A program made the translations under genes and the position numbers. From Macrostomum hystrix (lineage: Eukaryota; Platyhelminthes; Macrostomidae), in the NCBI GenBank assembly GCA_950097015.1, contig CATNEN010000004.1, positions 1-64,000 on the forward strand: a stretch of DNA of 64,000 nt. The letters are read 5' to 3'. The first letter of the stretch is position 1. Every line of letters begins with the position of its first letter. Positions 50,601 to 59,671 of the stretch are shown piece by piece. The notes below the pieces were generated by a model. The model made no database searches. It was given only the letters and a program-made list of their open reading frames with translations, and was not told the DNA's origin.

Positions 50601-52690
50601 TTGATTAGTCATTGAGACTCTTGATTAGTATTTGAGACTCTTGATTAGTCATTGAGACTCTTGATTAGTCATTGAGACTCTTGATTAGTATTTGAGACTC
50701 TTGATTAGTATTTGAGACTCTTGATTAGTCATTGAGACTCTTGATTAGTATTTGAGACTCTTGATTAGTCATTGAGACTCTTGATTAGTCATTGAGACTC
50801 TTGATTAGTATTTGAGACTCTTGATTAGACATTGAGACTCTTGATTAGTCATTGAGACTCTTGATTAGTCATTGAGACTCTTGATTAGTATTTGAGACTC
50901 TTGATTAGTCATTGAGACTCTTGATTAGTCATTGAGACTCTTGATTAGTATTTGAGACTCTTGATTAGTCATTGAGACTCTTGATTAGTCATTGAGACTC
51001 TTGATTAGTCATTGAGACTCTTGATTAGTATTTGAGACTCTTGATTAGTATTGAGACTCTTGATTAGTCATTGAGACTCTTGATTAGTCATTGAGACTCT
51101 TGATTAGTATTTGAGACTCTTGATTAGTATTTGAGACTCTTGATTAGTCATTGAGACTCTTGATTAGTCATTGAGACTCTTGATTAGTCATTGAGACTCT
51201 TGATTAGTATTTGAGACTCTTGATTAGTCATTGAGACTCTTGATTAGTCATTGAGACTCTTGATTAGTCATTGAGACTCTTGATTAGTATTTGAGACTCT
51301 TGATTAGTCATTGAGACTCTTGATTAGTCATTGAGACTCTTGATTAGTATTTGAGACTCTTGATTAGTCATTGAGACTCTTGATTAGTCATTGAGACTCT
51401 TGATTAGTCATTGAGACTCTTGATTAGTATTTGAGACTCTTGATTAGTCATTGAGACTCTTGATTAGTCATTGAGACTCTTGATTAGTATTTGAGACTCT
51501 TGATTAGTCATTGAGACTCTTGATTAGTCATTGAGACTCTTGATTAGTCATTGAGACTCTTGATTAGTATTTGAGACTCTTGATTAGTATTTGAGACTCT
51601 TGATTAGTCATTGAGACTCTTGATTAGTCATTGAGACTCTTGATTAGTCATTGAGACTCTTGATTAGTATTTGAGACTCTTGATTAGTCATTGAGACTCT
51701 TGATTAGTCATTGAGACTCTTGATTAGTATTTGAGACTCTTGATTAGTCATTGAGACTCTTGATTAGTATTTGAGACTCTTGATTAGTCATTGAGACTCT
51801 TGATTAGTATTTGAGACTCTTGATTAGTCATTGAGACTCTTGATTAGTCATTGAGACTCTTGATTAGTATTTGAGACTCTTGATTAGTCATTGAGACTCT
51901 TGATTAGTCATTGAGACTCTTGATTAGTCATTGAGACTCTTGATTAGTATTTGAGACTCTTGATTAGTATTTGAGACTCTTGATTAGTCATTGAGACTCT
52001 TGATTAGTCATTGAGACTCTTGATTAGTCATTGAGACTCTTGATTAGTATTTGAGACTCTTGATTAGTCATTGAGACTCTTGATTAGTCATTGAGACTCT
52101 TGATTAGTATTGAGACTCTTGATTAGTCATTGAGACTCTTGATTAGTCATTGAGACTCTTGATTAGTCATTGAGACTCTTGATTAGTCATTGAGACTCTT
52201 GATTAGTCATTGAGACTCTTGATTAGTCATTGAGACTCTTGATTAGTATTGAGACTCTTGATTAGTCATTGAGACTCTTGATTAGTCATTGAGACTCTTG
52301 ATTAGTCATTGAGACTCTTGATTAGTCATTGAGACTCTTGATTAGTCATTGAGACTCTTAATTACTCACGAGGATTTTATGATGGGTCATGGGGATTCTT
52401 GATGGTTCATAGGGATTCTTGATGGCTCATGGGGATTCCTGATGAGTCATGGGGATTCCTGATGGGTCATAATTGTGACACAGTGTGTTAATGTGCCGTA
52501 TCTTAACCGTTCTACTCACAAGTAGCCACAGCAGAAAATGAGCGCCCATTTTTGCACTTCCAAAAATCCAATATTGCAGATGATGGAGGAGCGAGAGCAG
52601 CGCCTGAGGGACCAGCGAGAGCGGGAGCTGCGGTTCGATCGTGAGCAGCTGAAGTACAACCCCATCAACTGGAGCTGCTCGCTGAAATAA
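44690..52690 (+). CDS. Coiled-coil protein of likely ciliary role, four exons
   Basis: Exons 44690-45045, 45140-45222, 50060-50166 and 52580-52690 join in phase (donors GTGAGT, GTGCGA, GTGGGT; acceptors TTCCAG, TCACAG, TTGCAG) into 218 residues. The N-terminal third is Pro-rich ([40 protein letters not shown]). From about residue 85 it is charged and helical: [40 protein letters not shown], and [20 protein letters not shown] near the C-terminus, ending [13 protein letters not shown] do not recognise the family by name. The start codon sits inside a perfect X-box, and short basic coiled-coil proteins of this size are common among axonemal microtubule-associated proteins, so a ciliary role is a reasoned inference. 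Intron 2 carries a SINE with a Ty3/gypsy element inside it; intron 3 is a 20-bp minisatellite. An AATAAA overlaps the stop codon (52686-52691); another lies near 53014. Confidence 0.75.
45280..45396 (+). mobile_element. SINE family A, 5' part, split by the gypsy element
   Basis: The tRNA-like head (CCCTCTGGTTAGAGCTTCGG, then GGGAGTTCGAATCTC) runs into TTCACCCAGCTGGAGTAG of the family A body. The copy stops at the left LTR. Its continuation (TGCCACACCCCAGTCCACG) lies beyond the right LTR at 49927-49990. Confidence 0.7.
45397..45620 (-). repeat. 3' LTR of the gypsy element
   Basis: 224 bp, identical by eye to the right copy at an offset of 4302 bp, with TGTAGC/GCTACA ends. The G-rich polypurine tract (containing GGGTGGGGGGAG on the minus strand) abuts its inner edge. 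Confidence 0.93.
45700..48937 (-). CDS. pol: Gypsy pol polyprotein, one homopolymer frame break
   Basis: The main frame runs from 48937 and contains, in order, an aspartic protease ([12 protein letters not shown]), reverse transcriptase with the YIDD catalytic box, RNase H ([13 protein letters not shown]), and integrase with an HHCC zinc finger (HAFAHPG, CQQCQQC) and the DDE core ([24 protein letters not shown]). It overlaps gag and lies in the -1 frame relative to it, so expression by -1 ribosomal frameshifting is the family-typical expectation. After the integrase core the true C-terminal part continues in another frame (to 45700); the switch coincides with an A9 run at 46078-46086 holding one base too many. 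In the unbroken frame the tail ends soon after with unrelated sequence (to 45836). The break is small and may be a consensus error. Confidence 0.93.
48820..49674 (-). CDS. gag: Gypsy gag polyprotein
   Basis: ATG at 49674 lies 10 bp past the primer-binding site. The 284-codon frame has a capsid-like region ([20 protein letters not shown], then [20 protein letters not shown]) typical of Ty3/gypsy gag, with the [11 protein letters not shown] region and a C-terminal Cys/His cluster ([18 protein letters not shown]). That cluster resembles the modified zinc knuckle of several invertebrate gypsy clades rather than CX2CX4HX4C. The 3' end overlaps pol by 118 bp. No break is seen. Confidence 0.9.
   Translation of the reverse strand: MPKTRRHEPGTAEAQRQQRQPDETPQMPERQITQHAVKPPAFYRKSPEIWFRQLESQFTLAGIVNPTTKFHHTLAALPEDVACSIDLDTGDYASLKSAVLESLRVNRHQRIEEALAAVELGDRRPSQLVNDIKRKFGEVGLQVDDSIVKSRLLSALPTHIRSALVGHEDAPLDAFSKIADSMLAVSASTTPFAPINRAIAPGQLSAGNKKSPFRGARRDDFQANRNSLRRPKICNGHLYYAAEARTCRPWCQWPGPKPTITLASRQPTPTQSRSSSPMPTAASN
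49684..49694 (-). other. Primer-binding site for initiator tRNA-Met
   Basis: On the minus strand this reads TGGTAGCAGAG, complementary to the 3' end (CTCTGCTACCA) of animal initiator tRNA-Met. It begins 4 bp inside the 5' LTR. Confidence 0.85.
49699..49922 (-). repeat. 5' LTR of the gypsy element
   Basis: 224 bp, the counterpart of 45397-45620. Being the 5' LTR in element direction, it would hold the promoter; no TATA box stands out. Confidence 0.93.
49923..49990 (+). mobile_element. SINE family A, 3' part
   Basis: After the GTGG duplication the sequence TGCCACACCCCAGTCCACG matches the family A 3' body (GTCCATGGACTG in the copy at 4951-5205). Together with 45280-45396 it forms one SINE split by the LTR element. 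Confidence 0.65.
50208..52365. repeat. 20-bp minisatellite filling intron 3 of the coiled-coil gene
   Basis: About 108 units of CATTGAGACTCTTGATTAGT, with TATTTGAGACT as the main variant and rare 19-bp TATTGAGACT forms. The two variants recur in patterns of three or four units. Both intron ends are close to the array. Confidence 0.97.
52366..52475. repeat. Diverged edge of the 20-bp array
   Basis: Four or five units of 20 bp (TCATGGGGATTCTTGATGG and similar) keep the period but differ from the main unit at many places. They look like older, non-homogenised copies. Confidence 0.7.
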
Positions 52691-53190
52691 ATTGGACTCA
52701 AACTCAAACCGCACTCAGGAGAAGTCTGTGAAACAGAGACAATTATAGATAAATTTGTACTTTCAGCTGTGCAAATTTACACAGAACGATCCAGACTGGA
52801 CAGTGGCTCGTCCGCAGATTCGCCCTGCTACACTCGATTTGTATCAGAAATCCCACAATGTCCTTCTTTATCTAGACTTTCCTTGTGCGGAAAAGTTTGA
52901 CAAATTGCTTGTATTTTATTATTATTTCAACTTAGATACCTGAAAAGTGCTTTAGATGTTGAAGCCAGTAGGTACTTTAGAGGCTATCAATGGTACGTGT
53001 AATCATATTTAAAATAAATTGTACTAATTGAGTGCATTGAGAACCAAGCCTAATTTAAAAATATATATCACACTTTCTGCAACTTTTTAATTAATTTTTT
53101 TACTAGAACAAACAAAATTCGGCACTTTAAATTCTGCTTAGCAATTAATATGCGCTTCAAACACCTGCGTCTCCTCTATCTTTCCAAGCC
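52691..53190. other. 3' flank of the coiled-coil gene
   Basis: AT-rich; contains AATAAA near 53014. No gene is seen. Confidence 0.5.
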
Positions 53191-53194
53191 CAAG

Positions 53195-53430
53195 TTGCCA
53201 ATCTCACTCCACACCCACCTTACTCCTCACCCACCTCACTTCTCACACTCCCCACTCAGCACCCACCTCACTCCTTACTCACATCAATCCTCACCCACCT
53301 CACTCCTCACCCACCTCACTCCTCACCCACCTCACTCCTCACCCACCTCACTCCTCACCCACCTCACTCTTCATGCACCTTATCCTTCTTAGACCTTATC
53401 CTCCTCACCCACCCCACTCCTCACCTGCTA
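53195..53430. repeat. 16-bp C-rich minisatellite
   Basis: Units of CCACCTCACTCCTCAC, about a dozen, with ACTCACATCAATCC and ACTCTTCATG variants. It lies upstream of the gene starting at 53899. Confidence 0.9.
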
Positions 53431-53870
53431 GGAGCAAAACAGGAGCGAGATAGGCAGGAAAAAGGTGCACACACAGAATAACCGCCTTGACGCATTAGTT
53501 AATTTTTACCATCTGCTCAAACACATACACAGACTCAATTTTTAATTTAATTCTCAGTCCTAAAGCTCTCTCCATTCAAACGAAAAAAAGTTTTTTTTCT
53601 TAGAATGCAAGAAGCTGAGAAGGAAAGACAGGGGGTTGAGTATAGCAGACAGACGGGAAGGCATTATCTCTCAGGCATTCACGGAGAGACCCAGTTGGAG
53701 CCACTAACCATTTTATGACAAGGCGAGTCCCCGACGGCCATACGGCAGCCAACCCCAGCATTCTCACCCCAACCACACCACCCTACACCTGATGGAGACA
53801 AGAAAAAACGTAATGAGCTCAGAGACTAAGCTAGCTGACACCAAAAAACGAACTGAGCAACGCCGTCGCA
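53431..53870. other. Upstream flank of the 53899 gene
   Basis: Mixed-composition spacer, presumably promoter and 5' UTR of the next gene. No motif besides the X-box at its right end is supported. Confidence 0.4.
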
Positions 53871-53872
53871 GT

Positions 53873-53886
53873 GTTACCATAGCAAC
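53873..53886 (+). promoter_or_regulatory. RFX X-box 12 bp before a start codon
   Basis: GTTACCATAGCAAC fits the X-box consensus. The ATG at 53899 is 12 bp downstream, closely matching the layout at 44684. Confidence 0.6.
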
Positions 53887-53898
53887 CAGGTTAACACC

Positions 53899-55844
53899 AT
53901 GGCCAGCGGCCTGTTCCTTCGGCTGCAGGCGCAGCAGTTGCCAGTGAAGATGTACGGCTTCGACTCGGTGGATCGGGATCGCGAGAGGGACATTGTGGCC
54001 CGCCTGACGGCGCCTCCGAGGGCTTCGTCGGCTGCTTCGAATCGGCAGTATCGCGACGGTGGGGTCGGCGGCAACAAAGGAGGACGACCGGTCTCGGCTT
54101 CGTCCAGCAGCAAGGCAGCTGAAGATGTCGACGAGGACGATGGATCCGATGACGGGTCGGTCTGCGAGCGCTACCGGACCGATATGCGGTCCGAGGCGCG
54201 ACCACGGCGACTGCTGGCAGCCGAAGACTATTCTAAGGCGTTGTTCGCCCGCCTAGGCAGGTCGCACACCTTCAGCAGCAGGTGCAAGCAGCGGGGCCTG
54301 GATCCGCACCGCCTGTGCAGCCGGGGAGCAGGCGAACTGCCCGACTATGCGCCAATACAGGACATCAACGCAGCCGCGAAGGCGCCACCGCCGCCGCCAC
54401 CGGATAAAAAAAAGCAGCAGCAGCAAGTTAGTTATACAAATATTTGTGAACAATAAACCCTTCAACATTGGATTGCTAATCTAGTCTCTGTGAGTAGGGA
54501 ATAAAAAGATAGTGGATTGCTAATCTAGTCTCTGTGAGTAGGGAATAGAGAGATAGTGGATTGCCAATCTAGTCTCTGTGAGTAGGGAATAGAGAGATAG
54601 TGGATTGCTAATCTAGTCTCTGTGAGTAGGGAATAGAGAGATAGTGGATTGCTAATCTAGTCTCTGTGAGTAGGGAATAGAGAGATAGTGGATTGCTAAT
54701 CTAGTCTCTGTGAGTAGGGAATAGAGAGATAATGGATTGCTAATCTAGTCTCTGTGAGTAGGGAATAGAGAGATAGTGGATTGCTAATCTAGCCTCATCA
54801 ATCTGACGTCGGCCCGCTCCTGTATGCCCTCAGCCGCAGCGCCAAGGCCCCAGTTTGGCCGTAGTTCTCGGCTTCAGCCGGATGGCCAGTCGAGCTTCGG
54901 CACTGGCCGAGGCCAGCAAGGCGCCGGAGCGTCGCCAGGAAGCGGCAAAGCAGCGGGCCAGCCCGTTCGGCCTGGTGTTTCGCACAGCGGAGCAGCGCGA
55001 CCCAGACGGTGGCGGCGGCGCCGAGAAGACGGTGGCCTCCACGGCGGTGTTCGGGGCGCTGGGCCGGCTGCGCTACCGGGCCAAGCGGGAGGAGATTCAG
55101 CAGCGGGATCGGGACCAGCGAGCCAGGCAGCTGCAGTCCAACTGGGAGATCGTCAACGCGACGGAATTCGTGCGCAATTTCGAACGGGAGAACAGTCGAG
55201 GGATGCGACTTGCCATCCTGGGCCGGCCGACCGTCTCCAGCCGATTCAAAGGCAGTGTCGGTGGCGGCGGCAGCAGCAGCGGCGGCTGTCCGTTCTGTCA
55301 GGAGATGCCGGAGTTGGCGCTCGAGTGGCAGCAGAGGTTAGCGTCGGCCCGCGGCGAACGCGACGGCGCCAACGACGAGGACAATTACGACTCGGAATGT
55401 CAACGATGCGGTCGACATCACCGCGTCTGGAAGCTGCCGCCGAAGGAGCAGCCAGACGAAGCCGTGGGCGGCGCGGCTCAGACGACGCTGACAGCGGATG
55501 CGGAGGCGGCGGCGAAAGCGGCTGAAGCCGAGGCGGCCCGGATTGCCAGGCTGCGCGCGCCGACCAGAGCCAGCGAAGGCGGCGTGCCGTTCTGCCAGCG
55601 CGGCCAGTCGGACGCCGGACCATGGCTGGGCAGCGCGCTGCTGGGCTTCGAGGCGCATCGGCCCAAGAGCGCCCTGGAGCGGGTGCGGAGCTCGCAGAGG
55701 AGGCGCGAACTCATCGACGCCATGTCTGTCCGGCTGCATAGCCGCGGCGGAGGCGGAGGCGGAGGCGGAGGTGGGGGCGGAGGCGGAGGCGGAGGCCGCT
55801 TAATTGCTGAACGAAGGCCCGTCAGCGGTCGCGTTCTGTCTTAG
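53899..55844 (+). CDS. Unrecognised two-exon gene behind an X-box, possible zinc-binding Cys pairs
   Basis: Exon 1 is 53899-54426 and exon 2 is 54834-55844, joined in phase 0 (donor GTTAGT, acceptor CCTCAG), giving 512 residues. The N-terminus MASGLFLRLQAQQLPVKMYG is followed by a Ser/Asp-rich linker and a basic part with DYSKALFARLGRSHTFSSRC. Exon 2 has a long Glu/Arg-rich helical part (RAKREEIQQRDRDQRARQLQ), then CPFC and, about 50 residues on, CQRC followed by GRHH: two CXXC pairs that could hold zinc. An Ala/Glu-rich helix follows, and a run of 16 Gly (55747-55796) from a GGAGGC hexanucleotide repeat. I do not recognise the family. The X-box 12 bp upstream suggests a ciliary gene. ATTAAA at 55900-55905 may be the poly(A) signal. 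GC-rich codon use matches the window's other exons. Confidence 0.65.
54460..54797. repeat. 44-bp minisatellite in the intron of the 53899 gene
   Basis: About eight units of 44 bp built from GGATTGCTAATCTAGTCTCT and GTGAGTAGGGAATAGAGAGA. Each unit contains CTAAT, then CTAG, then GTGAGT, so it looks like a branch point, an acceptor and a donor in splice order. The intron's true acceptor lies 36 bp after the last copy. Confidence 0.95.
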
Positions 55845-56476
55845 CGCCTTGTACTCAATGTCACTTCTGATTTGCTATGTTTTAACAATTGTAACTAAGA
55901 TTAAACGATACTCATTAGAAATACAGATTAGAGGTACTTTAATATCGTGCCTCAAGTAAGTCAGTTTGCTGCTATCACGGAACAACCTAATGTCAAGTCC
56001 AGTCCAGATTATCCAGTCAAGCTTCTCAAAAAGGGTTTGAGATAAGCATAAAAAATACAACAGTTCCTCTGTGACTATAAGCAATGAATAATTAAATTTA
56101 AGGAGCGCTTCTGATTAAATTACGCGACTCAAATAAGCTGAGCAGAATGGATGCAGCTAAGAGCTCGTAAATTGGGATAATAACAGACTTGACAATCTTA
56201 GCAGTACAATGGTTAGTCAGATTTCTTTAGACAGCTTACTGTATTTCGTGTTACCGCTACACCTCAATCTTCCATTACCCCAGCTAATACTGATACCCAT
56301 TTGTTCCAGTGGAGTCGGGAATCGAACCCCGGCCTTCAAGTCGTGAGTCCACAACACTACTAAAACTCATTTAGCGCACTGTTTTGTATTCAAACTGCTC
56401 GAATAAAAAGGGAAAATATATTATGAAAATTAAGAAAGTTAGGAAGGCCAGAAACTACAGCAACTCTTGCTTTTGG
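55845..56476. other. Convergent 3' flanks
   Basis: This AT-rich spacer separates the 53899 gene (+) from the double GTPase gene (-). It holds a SINE fragment at 56280-56350. Confidence 0.5.
56280..56350 (-). mobile_element. SINE family A fragment
   Basis: On the minus strand GGGGTTCGATTCCCGACTCC and the preceding A-box side match the family A head. The body is shortened to a GGGTATCAGTATTAGCTGGG-like piece, so most of the SINE is deleted. Confidence 0.6.
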
Positions 56477-57960
56477 TTAATGATTAAGTCGGTCACTGTG
56501 AAGATGGCTGGAACAGCTGCCGAAGAGCGTCCTCAAGGCCATTTCGCTCCACCAGCCACCAGCAGAGCATTCAAAGTATGCCAATGCACCGATCTCCGCA
56601 GCCATCTGGCTTCCCTGCTGCTCACTGATGGGATCTAGGCCCTGCGCCTTCAGCTGATCGATTGTTGACTGGTCGATTCTCAGATCCAGCTGGGTACCGA
56701 CAAGCACTATGGGGGCCTCAGGACAGTAGCAGCTCAGCTCAGGGTGCCATCTCAGTTTAACGCTTTCAAAGCTAGCCGGGTTGATTACGCTAAAGCAGAC
56801 AAAAAACACATCCGCTTGGTAATACCTCTGCAGCCGGCAGTTATCAAATGCATCCGAGTTTCTAGTGTCCACAAAATTGAAGCGCCTGAAGCAGTCTCTG
56901 AAACAAACGACTTTAGAATGGAAATCGCTCGCGCCGTGGTTGTACAAGTGTTGCTCCTCCGAGAATGCATTTGCCAGAGAAGTTTTTCCCACAGCCTCGT
57001 CTCCAATCAGGACGATGTTCACCGATGCGATCTCGCTTTTAGAACTCGGTTCCTCGACTGACAAAGTATTCGCGCTGAAAAATTCATCAACGCAATCATC
57101 ATCTTCCGCTGAATAAGTTGGAGCCCCCTCGTGAAACTTGATTTCCATTGAGTCTTGGGGTCTGAAAATCACGAAATGTAATATTTTTGTGCTGTTTAAT
57201 TGGCTATTTAGTTGCTACAATTACCTCGCCTCTGAATCATCTGAGTCCTTGTCCACAGCGGTTTGCAGGGCCACTTCGAGGACAGTCTCCAGACCTGCAC
57301 GTGTCATGGCTGAGCACTCGATGTACATTTTAGCTCCAATTTTGCTGGCCAAATTCATTCCTAAAGAGCAGCTCGCGTCTTTTTCTCGAAGGTCGATTTT
57401 TGTTCCGACCAGAATGACCGGCGTGTTCGGGCAGTGCTGAGTGACCTCCGGGTGCCATCGGGTGAGCACGCTTTCAAACGAGGCAGAACTGACGACTGAG
57501 AAGCAGATGAGAATCACGTCTGCCTGACTGTAGTTATTCGGCCGCATCCAGTCAAAGCTCCTTGATCCGCTGAGGTCCCAGAAGCCGACAGCAACTTTTT
57601 GACCGTCCCACGAGAACTTCCATTCTGAAGCAGTCGTCAGTCTCGGTTGGCGCGTAGCTCAACGAACAGCTGCCTTCAGCGAGTGCACTGAGCAGGCAAG
57701 TCTTGCCTACTTCCTTCGTCACCAATGGCTACTATTTTTAGTATAGCTGCTGTCGCCAGTGACAGGCGTTGGTACAACCTCCTTGTCTGTTCGCAGTCCT
57801 CACTGCTCAGCGAACCTGTTTGCAGGCTTGTGTTTGGAGTTTGTTTGAGGTAATTAGTGAACTTGCTTGCTTGACTAGTCTAGTTGTCACAGATAACCTA
57901 ACTGATCAGTCTAGCACGTCTTTTACCTTGGTTGAGCTTCCACTGTGGAGGTCCTGTCAT
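56477..57960 (-). CDS. Double-domain atypical Rho-like GTPase
   Basis: Exons 57960-57927, 57815-57225 and 57161-56477 join in phase (donors GTAAAA, GTAATT; acceptors ACAG, TTTCAG). Exon 2 is in frame only if two extra bases are removed, at 57711-57712 (a T pair) and in CCC 57607-57609. The product, about 435 residues, holds two Rho-type G domains in tandem. Domain 1 (about residues 33-205) has P-loop GDEGVGKT, a switch I Thr, WDLSGS in place of DTAGQE, GTKID and ECSA. Domain 2 (about 245-415) has GDEAVGKT, DTRNS in place of DTAGQ, no clear switch I Thr, GTQLDLR and ECSA. The Rho-type SFESV...RWHPE segment is kept in both. Gln61 is absent from both, so GTP hydrolysis is probably lost or very slow. 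The C-terminus (SHLHSDRLNH) lacks a CAAX box. An acidic linker of about 50 residues separates the domains. It is the next gene after an atypical single Rho gene, 180 bp apart, same strand. Confidence 0.75.
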
Positions 57961-58139
57961 ATTTGACACATTCAATGTCAGATTTCAATAATCTTTCAAG
58001 AGAACTACTCGTAGCTCCATCAGAATAACGTGCAGGTCCAGCAACATTGGGTAGTGACCTGGTATTTGAAGATAGAACAAGCAGCAGTGATAGCCACTCA
58101 GAATAACATCATAAATATTACGAGCCAACTTGATTAGAC

Positions 58140-59232
58140 TCACAATCCAAGCGAATCCTTGTCACGCTTTGTTTTGAAAGAGCGCTTGAAAACCTTGAAA
58201 ATATTTCCTTGGAATCTGAAAGAAAGCAATTATTAATAATTGCAGGAGGGCTGCAGGCAGTGGCACATCATTTGGTGACGCTCGACCCGCAGCCAGCGAG
58301 GAGGCAATTCTGCCCATTCCGCTGACTCCTGAGCACACACGCACATAGGTGTGTACATCTGCCCTGACTTTCTCATCGTCAGGCAGTGTACACTTTCACT
58401 GTGCCTTGGAGCTGGGCCCTCAATGGCGTAAATTGCACACCCAAGCGTTCTCTCCGCGGCTGCGCCCCAAATAAATGTGGCCTCGCCGCGGAATCGAACA
58501 TAGGGACCTTGTTGCGAGAGGCAAACGCGTTAACCGCTCTGCCACCGACCACGAACTTCTGCACTAGAGAAAAAGATTTCCCATTTTAACTGCATCTGCA
58601 ATGAGGCGATCGTAAAGTTAGACTATTTCCCATTGGAAGTACTTTGCTACTCACGATTTATTCTTACGGCCCTTCTTGTTCGTTTCTGGCTTTGAGCCGA
58701 GCGCAGCACGGATGGCTTCGTCAAAAACATTCTTCACACCCTTCTGAGTCTTGGCCGAGCACTCCAAGTACTTCACTGCTTTGATCTCCTTGGCCATCGT
58801 GATGCCCTGCAGTTGCGTTGTCGGAGCCAAGTTTTCCTCCTTAAGCTTGGCGATTTTTACCTGGTCGTCGCGAAGATCCAGCATGGTGCCCACCAGCACA
58901 ATGGGAATGTTCGGACAGCAATGCTCAACTTCTGGGTACCACTTGGTGCGCACATTCTCATAGCTGGTCGGGCTGATGAGTGAGAAGCAGATGATGAACA
59001 CATCCGTATCCGGGTAGCTCAGCAGCCTGAGCCTGTCGTATTGTTCTGCGCCAGCGGTGTCACAAAAGTCCAAGTTGATCTGCTTGTTGTCAATCATGAG
59101 ATTTACAGAGTAGTTGTCGCTTAACGTAGGGGGACACCACCCTTCTTCCCAGCTGTTTTTAATGTATGAAGTGAGCAGGCAGGTCTTGCCGATAGCGCCA
59201 TCTCCGACAACGACGCACTTGATGCGGTCCAT
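58140..59232 (-). CDS. Atypical Rac/Rho-like GTPase, Gln61 replaced by Ala
   Basis: Exon 1 is 59232-58655 and exon 2 is 58215-58140, joined in phase (donor GTGAGT, acceptor TTTCAG), giving 217 residues. The G domain resembles Rac: P-loop GDGAIGKT, switch I PTLSDNYS, switch [13 protein letters not shown], Rho-type [20 protein letters not shown], and ECSAK. Ala stands where Rac has catalytic Gln61, and GTMLDLR replaces the usual GTKLDLR, so the guanine-binding Lys is lost. Such changes suggest a protein that rarely cycles, as Rnd and RhoH proteins do; this is inference. The exon-1 frame stops in-frame right at the GTGAGT donor; splicing instead adds a basic tail ([20 protein letters not shown], then SLGL) without a CAAX box. 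Membrane binding, if any, would rely on the basic tail. The intron is almost filled by a SINE. A tandem duplicate origin with the 56477-57960 gene is likely. Confidence 0.85.
58227..58244. repeat. 18-bp perfect palindrome at the SINE tail
   Basis: GCAATTATTAATAATTGC equals its own reverse complement. It sits at the 3' end of the minus-strand SINE B copy and 12 bp before exon 2 of the GTPase gene, where it could form a hairpin in the pre-mRNA. Confidence 0.7.
58245..58560 (-). mobile_element. SINE family B in the GTPase intron, sense to the gene
   Basis: Minus-strand head GGCAGAGCGGTTAACGCG and B-box-like ATGTTCGATTCC are followed by the same body as at 22775-23110 (GTACACTGCCTGACGATGAG, GGGCAGATGTACACACCT). 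Confidence 0.8.
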
Positions 59233-59670
59233 GGCCTCGATGTAACTTATTTACTTATTTGAGTTAGGTAATTAGCAGCTTGTTAAATGCTTTTCACCAG
59301 TAGCCAAAGGCGGTGCACAGAAAATTCAGTAATCAGCGTAGCAGAAGTATCTACGCCGATGCTGCGTAAAACCCCAATTTTATATCTTTAAGGACGGGTT
59401 GAAATGGGCTAGAAAGAAAATCCTTAATTACCTTCGAAATCAAGAGACTTTTTGCACCATTTTTCGAGTCAGACTAGGCGGATACGATTAAATAGATGCG
59501 GATGTTTTGAAATGGACTGAATCGGCATCTCTCATTTCACAATTTTCTAACTTTCTTTCGTCTTCTCATCGCTCTACTACTGTGTACAGTGAGCAGTTAG
59601 ACTGAGTTCAGAGTCCGTTCTCTGCATCTGCAGGCAACAATGCAACAATATGCAATAATAGTATTCATAT
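59233..59670. other. Upstream flank of the GTPase gene
   Basis: AT-rich 5' flank, presumably promoter and 5' UTR. No clear motif. Confidence 0.4.
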
Positions 59671-59671
59671 A

